DNA from: an uncultured Asticcacaulis sp. | GTDB taxonomy: Bacteria; Pseudomonadota; Alphaproteobacteria; Caulobacterales; Caulobacteraceae | Direction of reading: 5' to 3' | DNA length: 44,793 bases | Assembly: GCA_936940865.1 (NCBI GenBank) | Contig: CAKZJB010000222.1 | Location: 1-44,793 of the forward strand | Shown: positions 28,058 to 35,131 of the stretch, one piece after another | Layout: every line of letters starts with the position of its first letter | Position numbering within the stretch: position 1 is the first letter of the stretch | Position numbers and translations under genes: made by a program | The notes under the pieces: generated by a model | The model's database searches: none | Told to the model about the DNA's origin: nothing | What the model saw: the letters and a program-made list of their open reading frames with translations, nothing else

Positions 28058-28939
28058 CTACTTCATCATCTTTTCGATCGGCAGCACCAGAATGGCCGAG
28101 GCGCCGGCGGCTTTCAGCTTGTCGAGCGTTTCCCAGAAGACGTTTTCCTGGCAGACGGCGTGGACGGCGACGGTGTCGTCGCGGCCGGCCAGTTGCATGA
28201 TGGTCGGTGCGTCGGCGCCGGGGATCAGCTCGATGATTTCATCCAGGTGCGCCTTGGGGGCATTCAGCATGACATATTTGGCGCCCGTCGAGGCGACGAC
28301 GCCGTCGAAGCGGCGCACGACGATGTCGTAGAGGTGGGCCAACTCGGCGGGCGGGGCGTGCGGCGCCTTGATCAGAACGGCCTCGGACTTGAGCACCAGG
28401 TCGGTGGCGCGCATGCCGTTGGCCTCCAGCGTGGCCCCGGTCGACACCAGGTCGCAGATGGCGTGAGCGATCTTCATGCGCGGGGCGACTTCGACGGCGC
28501 CGCGCATCTCGATGATTTCGGCCTTGACGCCCTTGTCCTTCAACCAGCGCGCCAGGATGTTGGGATACGAGGTTGCGATACGCTTGCCGTCCAGGCTTTG
28601 CGGCCCGTCATAGGCGACGTCGTTCGGCACGGCGATCTTCAGCGTGCAGCCGCCGAAACCCAGGCGCATGACGATCATGCTTTCGATATCGGCGTCGGGA
28701 AAGTGTTCCTGCAAGACGTTCAAGCCGACGATACCCAGTTCGGCGACATTGTCGGCGACGAAGGTCGGGATGTCGTCGTCGCGCACGCGCAGCAGGTCGA
28801 TGGGCTGGTTTTCGATGCGATACAGAAGGTCGTTGATGCCCTTCATGACGCGCAGGCCCGCGCCGGAAATCAGCTCCAGCGAACGGTCGGCCAGACGGCC
28901 CGACTTCTGGACGGCGATACGCAAACGGGGTTCGGTCAT
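28058..28939 (-). CDS. hisG: ATP phosphoribosyltransferase, long form
   Basis: First and feedback-controlled step of histidine synthesis: ATP plus PRPP to phosphoribosyl-ATP. The 293 residues are of the long HisG type with a C-terminal histidine-binding regulatory domain, so no HisZ partner is needed. Motifs include Gln-Lys-Ser-Gly-Arg-Leu, Leu-Arg-Val-Arg-Asp-Asp-Asp-Ile-Pro, the PRPP loop Asp-Leu-Val-Ser-Thr-Gly-Ala-Thr-Leu, and the ending Ser-Ala-Ile-Leu-Val-Leu-Pro-Ile-Glu-Lys-Met. It reads as strongly enteric-like, while many Alphaproteobacteria use short HisG with HisZ. Its start overlaps the upstream regulator gene as ATGA. Confidence 0.95.
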   Translation of the reverse strand: MTEPRLRIAVQKSGRLADRSLELISGAGLRVMKGINDLLYRIENQPIDLLRVRDDDIPTFVADNVAELGIVGLNVLQEHFPDADIESMIVMRLGFGGCTLKIAVPNDVAYDGPQSLDGKRIATSYPNILARWLKDKGVKAEIIEMRGAVEVAPRMKIAHAICDLVSTGATLEANGMRATDLVLKSEAVLIKAPHAPPAELAHLYDIVVRRFDGVVASTGAKYVMLNAPKAHLDEIIELIPGADAPTIMQLAGRDDTVAVHAVCQENVFWETLDKLKAAGASAILVLPIEKMMK

Positions 28940-29241
28940 TGGGAATCTTTCAGTTTATCCAGGACAACCCGGTAGCCTTGATGCGGCATCTCGCGCAGGA
29001 ACCGCGCCACCCGCGTCACCGTCGTCGTCGAGGCGCCGGTGCGGGTGGCGATGTCGCGATAGCTGAGTTGCCCCTCGTCGAGCAGGCGCGCCACCTTGAA
29101 GCGCTCGGCAAAAGCGCGGAGCTCGGCGGGTGTGCACAGGTCGTTGAGGAAGGCCTTGACCTCTGCGGCGCTGTCCAGCGACAGCAGGGCGCGCACAAGC
29201 ACGTCCTGGTCGTCGGCAAGATCCTGAGGAGAAGGCTGCAT
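28936..29241 (-). CDS. TrpR-family (YerC/YecD-like) transcriptional regulator, probable his-operon regulator
   Basis: 101 residues forming the all-helical Trp-repressor fold: Leu-Cys-Thr-Pro-Ala-Glu-Leu-Arg-Ala-Phe-Ala-Glu-Arg and then a helix-turn-helix, Leu-Ser-Tyr-Arg-Asp-Ile-Ala followed by Thr-Gly-Ala-Ser-Thr-Thr-Thr-Val-Thr-Arg-Val-Ala-Arg. It is the first gene of the his operon and overlaps hisG by 4 bp. As I recall, a TrpR-family regulator also heads the his operon in Xanthomonadales. Three 8-bp repeats directly upstream of its start suggest autoregulation by histidine supply. No Shine-Dalgarno precedes the ATG. Confidence 0.88.
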   Translation of the reverse strand: MQPSPQDLADDQDVLVRALLSLDSAAEVKAFLNDLCTPAELRAFAERFKVARLLDEGQLSYRDIATRTGASTTTVTRVARFLREMPHQGYRVVLDKLKDSQ

Positions 29242-29242
29242 C

Positions 29243-29299
29243 TGTGTTACCGTGTTAATGTGTTAGCGTGCTGATACAGTAACACATGTGGCGATGCAA
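29243..29299 (-). promoter_or_regulatory. Candidate his-operon promoter and repeat operator
   Basis: Reading toward the operon, TTGCAT (29294-29299) and TATCAG (29271-29276) are 17 bp apart and could be -35 and -10. Between them and the start codon lie three head-to-tail octamers of form NTAACACR (29243-29250, 29251-29258, 29259-29266). A fourth copy in inverted orientation, TGTGTTAC, occupies 29279-29286 in the spacer. Trp-repressor dimers are known to bind in tandem at 8-bp spacing, so the phasing fits the TrpR-family gene just downstream. Confidence 0.6.
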
Positions 29300-29335
29300 G
29301 CCGGGAAAGCAAGGTCGGGCGATAAAATATCGCCG

Positions 29336-30028
29336 TCAGATCTCGATCAGGACGTCGGGCAGTTCGTTGGGATTGTCGGCATCGGGCGGGAAGTGCTGGG
29401 CCAGGGCGACGCCGCAGGCGGCGACGGCTTCGACGAAACCGGTGGTCAGGTCGCCGCCCTTGATGTTCTTCAGCAGCACGTTGACCGTGTTGTTCCACGT
29501 CGATTTGTCGACCTTGGTGAAGATGCCTTCGTCGGCGATGACCTCGACGAAGCGTTCTTCCAGCGCACAGAAGATCATCACCCCGGTGTGCCCCCGGGTC
29601 AGGTGCAGGCCGCGGGCGTAGAACTGCTCCATGGCTTTTTCGTGCGCCTTCTTGCGGCGCGTGGCTTTGGGCGTAAGCGCCAGTTTCAGGCCGGTGAAAT
29701 TGACAACCGCGTACACCAGCGCGAAGACCAGGATTTGCAGGGCCGCATAGGCCAGCAGGATTTCCCATGCAGGGAAATCGCCGGCGACGCCGATCCCGTT
29801 CCACCCAAGCACGGCGTTGAGGGCCGGCGCCAGCCATTGATGTGGCAGGAAGCCGAGCGCACCCAGGACCAGCGGCAGAATCAAAGCAGAAGCCGCCGCC
29901 CAGCCAAGCGGGGTTTCGCCGTAGTCGAGCGCCTTGCCCTTGACGACGCAGGTGATTTCGCCCGAAGTGGCCGTTTCGGCCTGGGCGATGGCCGCGTTGA
30001 TGCGGCTATGGTCGATTTTCAAGGCCAT
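29336..30028 (-). CDS. TPM-domain membrane protein
   Basis: 230 residues. An N-terminal segment including Gly-Glu-Ile-Thr-Cys-Val-Val leads into two membrane regions, and the C-terminal half contains the TPM-type stretch Gly-Val-Met-Ile-Phe-Cys-Ala-Leu-Glu-Glu-Arg followed by Ile-Ala-Asp-Glu-Gly-Ile. The layout fits the short COG3762-type proteins encoded beside YgcG-like genes; their function is unknown. The ATG at 30028 has GGAG 8 bases upstream. It is last in a three-gene run after lemA and the long TPM protein, with only 17 bp between the two TPM genes. Confidence 0.75.
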   Translation of the reverse strand: MALKIDHSRINAAIAQAETATSGEITCVVKGKALDYGETPLGWAAASALILPLVLGALGFLPHQWLAPALNAVLGWNGIGVAGDFPAWEILLAYAALQILVFALVYAVVNFTGLKLALTPKATRRKKAHEKAMEQFYARGLHLTRGHTGVMIFCALEERFVEVIADEGIFTKVDKSTWNNTVNVLLKNIKGGDLTTGFVEAVAACGVALAQHFPPDADNPNELPDVLIEI

Positions 30029-30045
30029 CTTACCAGCTCCCAATC

Positions 30046-30864
30046 CTACCAGCTTCCCGAACTGCCGCCGCCGCCGAACGATCCGCCGCCGCCGCTGAAA
30101 CCGCCGCCGCCGCCCCAGTCGCCACCACCACCACCACCCCAGCCACGGCCGCCACCGCCCAGGATGTTGCCGAGAATGAACCAGGGCAGCCAGCCGCGCG
30201 AGAACAGCAGGAAGACGACGATGATCAGGATGATAACGCCGATCGGCAGGCCGCGTTCGTGGCTCACCGGCTGTTGTTCCGCTGCCTGCGCCTTCTGGAT
30301 CGCTACGCCGCGGTCCAGCGCCAATTGCTGGATGACGGCGTCGGTGCCGGCTTCGACCCCGCCGTCATAGTCGCCGGCCTTGAATTTCGGCAGGATGTCC
30401 TCGCGGATGATCAGCGACGACATGGCGTCGGTCATGACGGGCTCAAGCCCGTAGCCGACCTCGATGCGCACCTTGCGCTCGTTCGGCGCGACCAGCAGGA
30501 TCAGGCCATTATCCTTGTAGGTCTGGCCGTTCGGCGCCTTGACATCGCCTTTGTGGCCGATGCCCCAGTGGCGGCCGAGCTGGTAGCCGTAGTCCTCGAT
30601 CTCGCGGCCCTGCAGGCTGTCGACCGTGACGACGACCACCTGGTCGCTGGTTGCGTCCTCGACGCCCTTGAGCTTTTGCTCGAGGTCCTGTTCGGTCTGC
30701 GCCGACAGGATGTTGGCCTGGTCGACGACCCGGTGCCCGTTGAGGTCGGGAAACTTCAGGTCGTCGGCACGGACGGACGGCGCAATCGCCAGCAAAAGCA
30801 CCATGGCCGCAGCCAGAAGCGACTGCAGCCCGGCGATATGCCGGCCAACCATTTTCGGGGACAT
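30046..30864 (-). CDS. YgcG-like TPM-domain protein with Gly-rich tail
   Basis: 272 residues: a signal peptide ending near Val-Arg-Ala-Asp, a periplasmic TPM domain (Val-Val-Asp-Gln-Ala-Asn-Ile-Leu; Asp-Gln-Val-Val-Val-Val-Thr-Val; Asn-Gly-Leu-Ile-Leu-Leu-Val-Ala; Arg-Ile-Glu-Val-Gly-Tyr-Gly-Leu-Glu), one membrane helix near 210-230 and a Gly/Ser/Trp tail of about 40 residues typical of YgcG. Family members are found with LemA; some plant relatives act in photosystem repair, but the bacterial role is open. The ATG at 30864 is used. lemA lies just upstream. Confidence 0.8.
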   Translation of the reverse strand: MSPKMVGRHIAGLQSLLAAAMVLLLAIAPSVRADDLKFPDLNGHRVVDQANILSAQTEQDLEQKLKGVEDATSDQVVVVTVDSLQGREIEDYGYQLGRHWGIGHKGDVKAPNGQTYKDNGLILLVAPNERKVRIEVGYGLEPVMTDAMSSLIIREDILPKFKAGDYDGGVEAGTDAVIQQLALDRGVAIQKAQAAEQQPVSHERGLPIGVIILIIVVFLLFSRGWLPWFILGNILGGGGRGWGGGGGGDWGGGGGFSGGGGSFGGGGSSGSW

Positions 30865-30888
30865 GGGCTCAGGCCTTGTCAAAAGGGC

Positions 30889-31524
30889 TTACTTCGAGGC
30901 GTTCGACGCACCGATGTCCGAGAAATCGACCGTCGGCGCATTGGCGTCGGCGGCGGGCGCCGTGAAATAGGCCATGGGCTTGGAGCTGCCATACATGGTC
31001 TTGGCCCAGACGATGGTCGGGAAGGTGCGCAAGCTGGTGTTATAGTCCTGGGCCGCGTCGTTATAGTCCTTGCGGGCGATGGCGATGCGATTTTCCGTGC
31101 CTTCCAGCTGGTCCTGCAGGGTCTGGAAGTTGGCATTGGTCTTCAGGTCCGGATAGCGTTCCTGGATGACCATCAGGCGGCCGAGCGCCGAGGACAGGCC
31201 GTCCTGGGCCTGCTGGAACTGGCGGAATTTCGATTCGTCGGTCAAGGTCGAGGCATCGACATTGACCGAGGTCGCCTTGGCGCGGGCTTCGATGACGGCC
31301 GTCAGGGTCGTGCGTTCCTGGGCGGCGGCGCCCTTCACGGTCGCGACCAGTTGCGGCACCAGATCGGCGCGGCGCTTGTATTCGTTTTCCACCTGAGACC
31401 ACTTGGCCTTGGCGTTTTCTTCCTTGGTCGGGATGGTGTTGATGCCGCAGCCGGATAGGCTGGCGGCCATGGCCACCGTCAGCACGACGCCGGCAACCGG
31501 ACGAACAACGCGTTTCGAGATCAT
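30889..31524 (-). CDS. lemA: LemA family lipoprotein
   Basis: 211 residues with a lipoprotein signal peptide: hydrophobic stretch, then Leu-Ser-Gly-Cys26. The mature part is the long-helix LemA domain, including Trp-Ser-Gln-Val-Glu-Asn-Glu-Tyr-Lys-Arg-Arg-Ala-Asp-Leu-Val-Pro-Gln-Leu and a late Arg-Thr-Phe-Pro-Thr. The ATG at 31524 has GAGGAG 7 bases upstream. It is the first gene of lemA and two TPM genes, a recurring bacterial neighbourhood of unknown function. Confidence 0.9.
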   Translation of the reverse strand: MISKRVVRPVAGVVLTVAMAASLSGCGINTIPTKEENAKAKWSQVENEYKRRADLVPQLVATVKGAAAQERTTLTAVIEARAKATSVNVDASTLTDESKFRQFQQAQDGLSSALGRLMVIQERYPDLKTNANFQTLQDQLEGTENRIAIARKDYNDAAQDYNTSLRTFPTIVWAKTMYGSSKPMAYFTAPAADANAPTVDFSDIGASNASK

Positions 31525-31636
31525 GGGGAGCTCCTCTGTGGTCCCTGAATTCCATCCAAGACAGAGGCAGCGTATCGACGCCCATCCCCCTGCCGTACCC
31601 AATGTGGGGACGTCATAAACCATTTTGAAGGGGGCG

Positions 31637-32119
31637 TCACGTCTTCAGCTTGCGCGTCTGGTCGCGCAATACGTCCGTCGTCGCGGCGATATAGCCCAGG
31701 ATCAGCCTCCGTTCCTCGGCCGTATACCGGCCGAGCAATGCGTCCATGGCGGCGGTCAGCGAGGCAAAGATCGGGCCCTGGGTTTCGCGGATCTTGTCGA
31801 CCTGCAAGGCGTGGATCAGCACGCTGCGCCGGTCGTCGGGGTTGGGGGCGCGGCGGGCATAGCCCTGCTTTTCAAGGCGGTCGACGATGCCGGTGATGGC
31901 GCCGGTGGTCAGGCCCGTGGCATTGGCCAGCTGGCCGGCGGTCACGACGCCCATTTCCGCCAGGACGCCCAGAGTCTTGCGCTCGGCCGCGGTGATGCCC
32001 AAGGCGCGCGCGGCGGCCTCATGGAAATTGATGACGGCGGTCGCGAGATCGCGGTGCAGGCGATGCGGATCGTCCAGAACGGCGGGTGCGGTATCGATGC
32101 TTGAATTTATCTTAGACAT
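31637..32119 (-). CDS. MarR family transcriptional regulator
   Basis: 160-residue winged-helix regulator. The helix-turn-helix is in Val-Thr-Ala-Gly-Gln-Leu-Ala-Asn-Ala-Thr-Gly-Leu-Thr-Thr-Gly-Ala, followed by Val-Asp-Arg-Leu-Glu-Lys-Gln-Gly-Tyr-Ala-Arg-Arg and the wing Asp-Asp-Arg-Arg-Ser-Val. MarR dimers usually repress and are released by small ligands. Its start codon lies inside a double palindrome shared with the divergent membrane-protein gene, so both genes are likely under its control. Confidence 0.88.
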   Translation of the reverse strand: MSKINSSIDTAPAVLDDPHRLHRDLATAVINFHEAAARALGITAAERKTLGVLAEMGVVTAGQLANATGLTTGAITGIVDRLEKQGYARRAPNPDDRRSVLIHALQVDKIRETQGPIFASLTAAMDALLGRYTAEERRLILGYIAATTDVLRDQTRKLKT

Positions 32120-32139
32120 AAGATAGTTATATCTAAGAT
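32108..32139. promoter_or_regulatory. Nested palindromes, candidate MarR operator
   Basis: TATCTTA (32108-32114) and TAAGATA (32119-32125) are perfect arms around 4 bases. ATCTTAGA (32109-32116) also pairs with TCTAAGAT (32132-32139). The first palindrome covers the marR start codon (32117-32119). The divergent gap is only 44 bp, so binding here would affect both promoters. Confidence 0.65.
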
Positions 32140-32163
32140 TTATAGAAATGGAAGGGCGCGGCG

Positions 32164-33189
32164 ATGCCTGCGGCTGTCGAAAACCGGAAAAAATCGTGGT
32201 TCCACCGGGCCCTGCCCGCCCTGACCCTGATGATCATGGCGCCGCTGATCGCCGAGGTGCTGCCGGGGGCGACCCGGATCAGCTCGATCTTCGTCTTCCC
32301 GATCGAAATCGTGATCTGGGGCGGCGGGGCGGTCATGGCGCGGTATTTCGTGCGCCGCTTGCGCCTGGGCTGGGGCAATCTTCTATTGCTGGCGCTCGCC
32401 CTGGCCGTGGCGGAAGAGTGCCTTATCCAGCAGACGTCGTTCGCGCCCCTGGTCATCAAGCTCAAGGGTGTCGAATACGGCCGCGAATGGGGCTTCAACT
32501 ACGTCTATTTCGTCTGGGCCATGCTGTATGAAGCCCTGTTCGTGGTGCTGGTGCCCGTCGGCCTGACGGAACTGATCTTCCGCGACCGCAAGAACCAGCC
32601 CTGGCTGAGCGGCTGGGGGATCGGCACCATCTGCGTCCTGTTTATCCCGGCTTGCCGCGCCGCCTGGTTCGGCTGGACGCAGATCGCAAGGACCCAGGTC
32701 TTCCATATGCCGGCCTATACCCTGCCGCTGCCACTGGCCGGAGCGGGGGCTGCCGCCGTCGCCGTCCTGGTGTTTGCCGCCCTTGGGCCGGCGCGCCGGC
32801 TATTGGCGGCGCCGGCCAGGCCGCTGACCCCGCCGCATCCGCTGGTGCTGTTCGGCCTGGGTGTGCTGGTGTCGGTGGCGGTTTTCGGCATAGAGATCGT
32901 TGCCTTCGGAATTGCGCCGCAGGTGCCGACGGCGGCGCCGGTCGCCGCTGGCATAGGTCTGGCGTTCGCCATCGCGGCGACAGCGCCGCGGTTCATGGCC
33001 GATGCCCGTTGGAGCGCCGCGCATGATGTCGGCGCGCTTTACGGCGCGACGCTCGGCAATTTCGCCGTCATGTTCCTCGCCTTCCAGGGCGCCGCGCCGC
33101 TCGACCTTTACGGCAAGATCGTCCTCGACGCGGCCGCCGTCCTGCTGATGGTGTGGCTGATGCTGGCGCGGGGCGGGCGAAAGGCGTAA
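32164..33189 (+). CDS. Polytopic membrane protein of unknown function
   Basis: 341 residues with about eight to ten hydrophobic segments; the N-terminus is basic. Charged residues inside the membrane region include Glu-Glu-Cys in the third segment. No family is recognised. GAAGGG lies upstream of the ATG. It is divergent from a MarR regulator and followed after 10 bp by a CPBP-protease gene, suggesting a two-gene unit under MarR control. A transporter or resistance role is possible from context only. Confidence 0.7.
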   Translation: MPAAVENRKKSWFHRALPALTLMIMAPLIAEVLPGATRISSIFVFPIEIVIWGGGAVMARYFVRRLRLGWGNLLLLALALAVAEECLIQQTSFAPLVIKLKGVEYGREWGFNYVYFVWAMLYEALFVVLVPVGLTELIFRDRKNQPWLSGWGIGTICVLFIPACRAAWFGWTQIARTQVFHMPAYTLPLPLAGAGAAAVAVLVFAALGPARRLLAAPARPLTPPHPLVLFGLGVLVSVAVFGIEIVAFGIAPQVPTAAPVAAGIGLAFAIAATAPRFMADARWSAAHDVGALYGATLGNFAVMFLAFQGAAPLDLYGKIVLDAAAVLLMVWLMLARGGRKA

Positions 33190-33199
33190 ACACGGGTCT

Positions 33200-33706
33200 A
33201 TGCCGCTGCTGTCCCGCCTGAAATCCACGCTTCTGACCTGGCCGAAGGCCGGCGAATGGGCTATTTCGCTGGCAATCTTCTGCGGAGCGGCGGTTATGAT
33301 TGTGGCCGTCGCCCTTGTGTCCGGGCTGATTCACTGGCAGCCCCGGCTCGACACCTGGCCCGCGCGCTTAAGCGTTTTCGCGGTGCCCGCCTTTGCCGAG
33401 GAACTGGTCTTCCGCGGGCTGCTGGTCCCCGGACGCGGCGAAAGCCGTCATGCCGTCCGCTGGATCGCGTTCGGCGCCCTGGCCTTCGTCCTGTGGCACG
33501 TGATCGAAGCCGCCACCATCCTGCCGGGGGCGGGATTATTCCTGCATCCGGCGTTTCTGGCATGCGCGGGCCTGCTGGGCCTGGCCTGCGCCGTCGCCCG
33601 CTATCGCACCGGCAGCCTGTGGCCGGCCGTGCTGTTCCATGGCGTCGTGGTGTTCGCCTGGCAGGTGCTTTTCGGTGGGCCGACGGTGCAGGAACTGCTG
33701 CGTTAA
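33200..33706 (+). CDS. CPBP (CAAX-like) intramembrane metalloprotease family protein
   Basis: 168 residues, about four to five membrane segments. The Abi/CPBP motifs are present: Glu67-Glu68-x-x-Phe-Arg72, His100 in Phe-Val-Leu-Trp-His, and His147 in Leu-Phe-His after Trp-Pro-Ala. Family members include the eukaryotic prenyl protease Rce1 and bacteriocin self-immunity proteins; the bacterial substrate is not predictable here. It follows the unknown membrane protein by 10 bp and overlaps the convergent acetyltransferase gene by 4 bp. Confidence 0.8.
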   Translation: MPLLSRLKSTLLTWPKAGEWAISLAIFCGAAVMIVAVALVSGLIHWQPRLDTWPARLSVFAVPAFAEELVFRGLLVPGRGESRHAVRWIAFGALAFVLWHVIEAATILPGAGLFLHPAFLACAGLLGLACAVARYRTGSLWPAVLFHGVVVFAWQVLFGGPTVQELLR

Positions 33707-34200
33707 TTCCGCAGGTCCTTGTTCATGACATAGTCGGTGAAGCCGTAATTGCCGAGTTCGATCGGGATTTCACGGTCGACCGTGAAGCCGCGGCGCAGGC
33801 AGAAATCCACCGCCATGTCCTGGTCCTTGTGGACGCAGACCGACATGGCTTGCGCGGGCGAGAAATAGTCCTGGACCGCCTGGATCAAGGCCTTGCCGAG
33901 GCCGAAGCCGCGATAGTCCTGCAGGACATAGAGCTTGGTGATCCACACGCGCGACCCTTCAAGGTGCGCGGAGGCGAAACCGACGTCGCGATGACCGACG
34001 CGCACGACCCAGTAGATGTGGCCCTTCTGGATCATGTCGGCTTCGAGCGTATCGAGGTCGAACAGGGCGGCAAGCATTTCGTCGATATGGTCGGGAGCTA
34101 TCATGTGACGATAGCATTTGGGCCAGATCTGGAGGGCCAGATCGCGGACGATTTCGAGTTCGGCCAGGCTGATCGCTCGGGTACGGGGCGCATAGGGCAT
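33703..34200 (-). CDS. GNAT family N-acetyltransferase (paralogue 1)
   Basis: 165 residues. The start Leu-Glu-Ile-Val-Arg-Asp-Leu-Ala and Ile-Trp-Pro-x-Cys-Tyr-Arg segment, the acetyl-CoA loop Tyr-Arg-Gly-Phe-Gly-Leu-Gly-Lys-Ala-Leu-Ile, and the end Arg-Gly-Phe-Thr-Val with Phe-Thr-Asp-Tyr-Val-Met are shared position by position with the gene at 34560-35069. The target amine is unknown. A 359-bp non-coding stretch separates the pair. Confidence 0.82.
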   Translation of the reverse strand: MPYAPRTRAISLAELEIVRDLALQIWPKCYRHMIAPDHIDEMLAALFDLDTLEADMIQKGHIYWVVRVGHRDVGFASAHLEGSRVWITKLYVLQDYRGFGLGKALIQAVQDYFSPAQAMSVCVHKDQDMAVDFCLRRGFTVDREIPIELGNYGFTDYVMNKDLRN

Positions 34201-34559
34201 TTTTGTCTCCCATTATCTACACGGGCAGTACGGGCAGGTCAGGATGTCGCTTTGGGGACGTCTCAACTCCAGGGTTCGATGAGGCGGGCATTCTTGCGGC
34301 CGCCTGCCGCGTTAACCGTTCGTTAGGCGCGGTTTAACGAGGCCTTAATTTTGTATCATAGAAAAATTGCGCCTGACAGGCGAGAATGATGCAGTAACAC
34401 GAATGTTTACTGGCAGGATATGTACCCGACACAAGACTCGACCAAACCTTTATTTGGCTTCGGGTCGGAAAATTTAAGTAAAGTAAAAAATTTAATCCCG
34501 TTAGCGCTCACATTATAAAGCCGCTATAAAGATGTGAGCGCCTGCGAAAGGACAGGCGC
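34201..34559. other. 359-bp non-coding stretch between the two GNAT genes
   Basis: No gene is supported. From about 34335 to 34500 it is clearly AT-richer than its surroundings. At 34501-34559 there are hairpins treated separately. Another, CCAAA with TTTGG inside CGACC with GGTCG, lies near 34439-34468. The promoter of the downstream GNAT gene should lie at the left end, but no clear boxes were found. Confidence 0.35.
34504..34559 (-). terminator. Overlapping hairpins after GNAT paralogue 2
   Basis: For the minus-strand transcript, GCGCCTG with CAGGCGC (34538-34544 and 34553-34559) forms a first stem directly after the stop codon. GCGCTCACAT with ATGTGAGCGC (34504-34513 and 34532-34541) forms a 10-bp second stem. 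The two share bases 34538-34541, so they exclude each other. A run of six T on the minus strand follows about 15 bases after the second stem, so termination is plausible but not canonical. Confidence 0.5.
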
Positions 34560-35069
34560 CTACATATCGCGCTGCATCATGTAATCGGTGAAGTCATACG
34601 GTCCCATGGTGACCGGAACCTCGGCGGCGATGGTAAAACCGGAACGCAGATAGTAATCGATAGCGGGTTTATTATCGCGATTGACATAGAGCACCAGTTG
34701 GCGCGCACCGTCTCCGAAATGGCCGAGCGCGGCCTCGATCAGGCCCTTGCCGATACCGTGCCCGCGATGGTCGTCACGGACGTACAGCTTCTTGAGCCAC
34801 AGGCGCTCGCCGTCACGATAGGCGGACGCATAGCCGACATCGCGATCATTGAAGCGGGCCACCCAGAAAACGTGGCCATCTTCCAGCATTTCCTTTTCCA
34901 GCGCATCGGTTGCGTAGAGTACGGCCAGCATGGCATCGACACGATCGGGACCGATAATGTTGCGATAACAGCCGGGCCAGATGGCAAGCGCCAGTTCGCG
35001 GACGACTTCGAGTTCGTCCGCGCCTATTCTGCGAATAACGCCCTTTCGTCCGTTGCTCTGGAAAGCCAT
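34560..35069 (-). CDS. GNAT family N-acetyltransferase (paralogue 2)
   Basis: 169 residues, closely resembling the gene at 33703-34200: Leu-Glu-Val-Val-Arg-Glu-Leu-Ala, Ile-Trp-Pro-Gly-Cys-Tyr-Arg, the acetyl-CoA loop His-Arg-Gly-His-Gly-Ile-Gly-Lys-Gly-Leu-Ile, Tyr-Leu-Arg-Ser-Gly-Phe-Thr and the final Phe-Thr-Asp-Tyr-Met-Met-Gln-Arg-Asp. The pair probably arose by tandem duplication. Substrate unknown. A hairpin pair follows the stop codon. Confidence 0.82.
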   Translation of the reverse strand: MAFQSNGRKGVIRRIGADELEVVRELALAIWPGCYRNIIGPDRVDAMLAVLYATDALEKEMLEDGHVFWVARFNDRDVGYASAYRDGERLWLKKLYVRDDHRGHGIGKGLIEAALGHFGDGARQLVLYVNRDNKPAIDYYLRSGFTIAAEVPVTMGPYDFTDYMMQRDM

Positions 35070-35131
35070 GTTTGCCGCCCCGTCTTGTCTTGTTCTGACA
35101 ATATTGGCGACAAAACATCTTTTTTCAAATT

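Noticed and set aside
30100-30150. GCC/CCA-rich repeated triplets that might be read as a microsatellite or CRISPR-like array
   Set aside because: They encode the Gly-rich tail of the YgcG-like protein. No regularly spaced repeats with unique spacers occur anywhere in the window.
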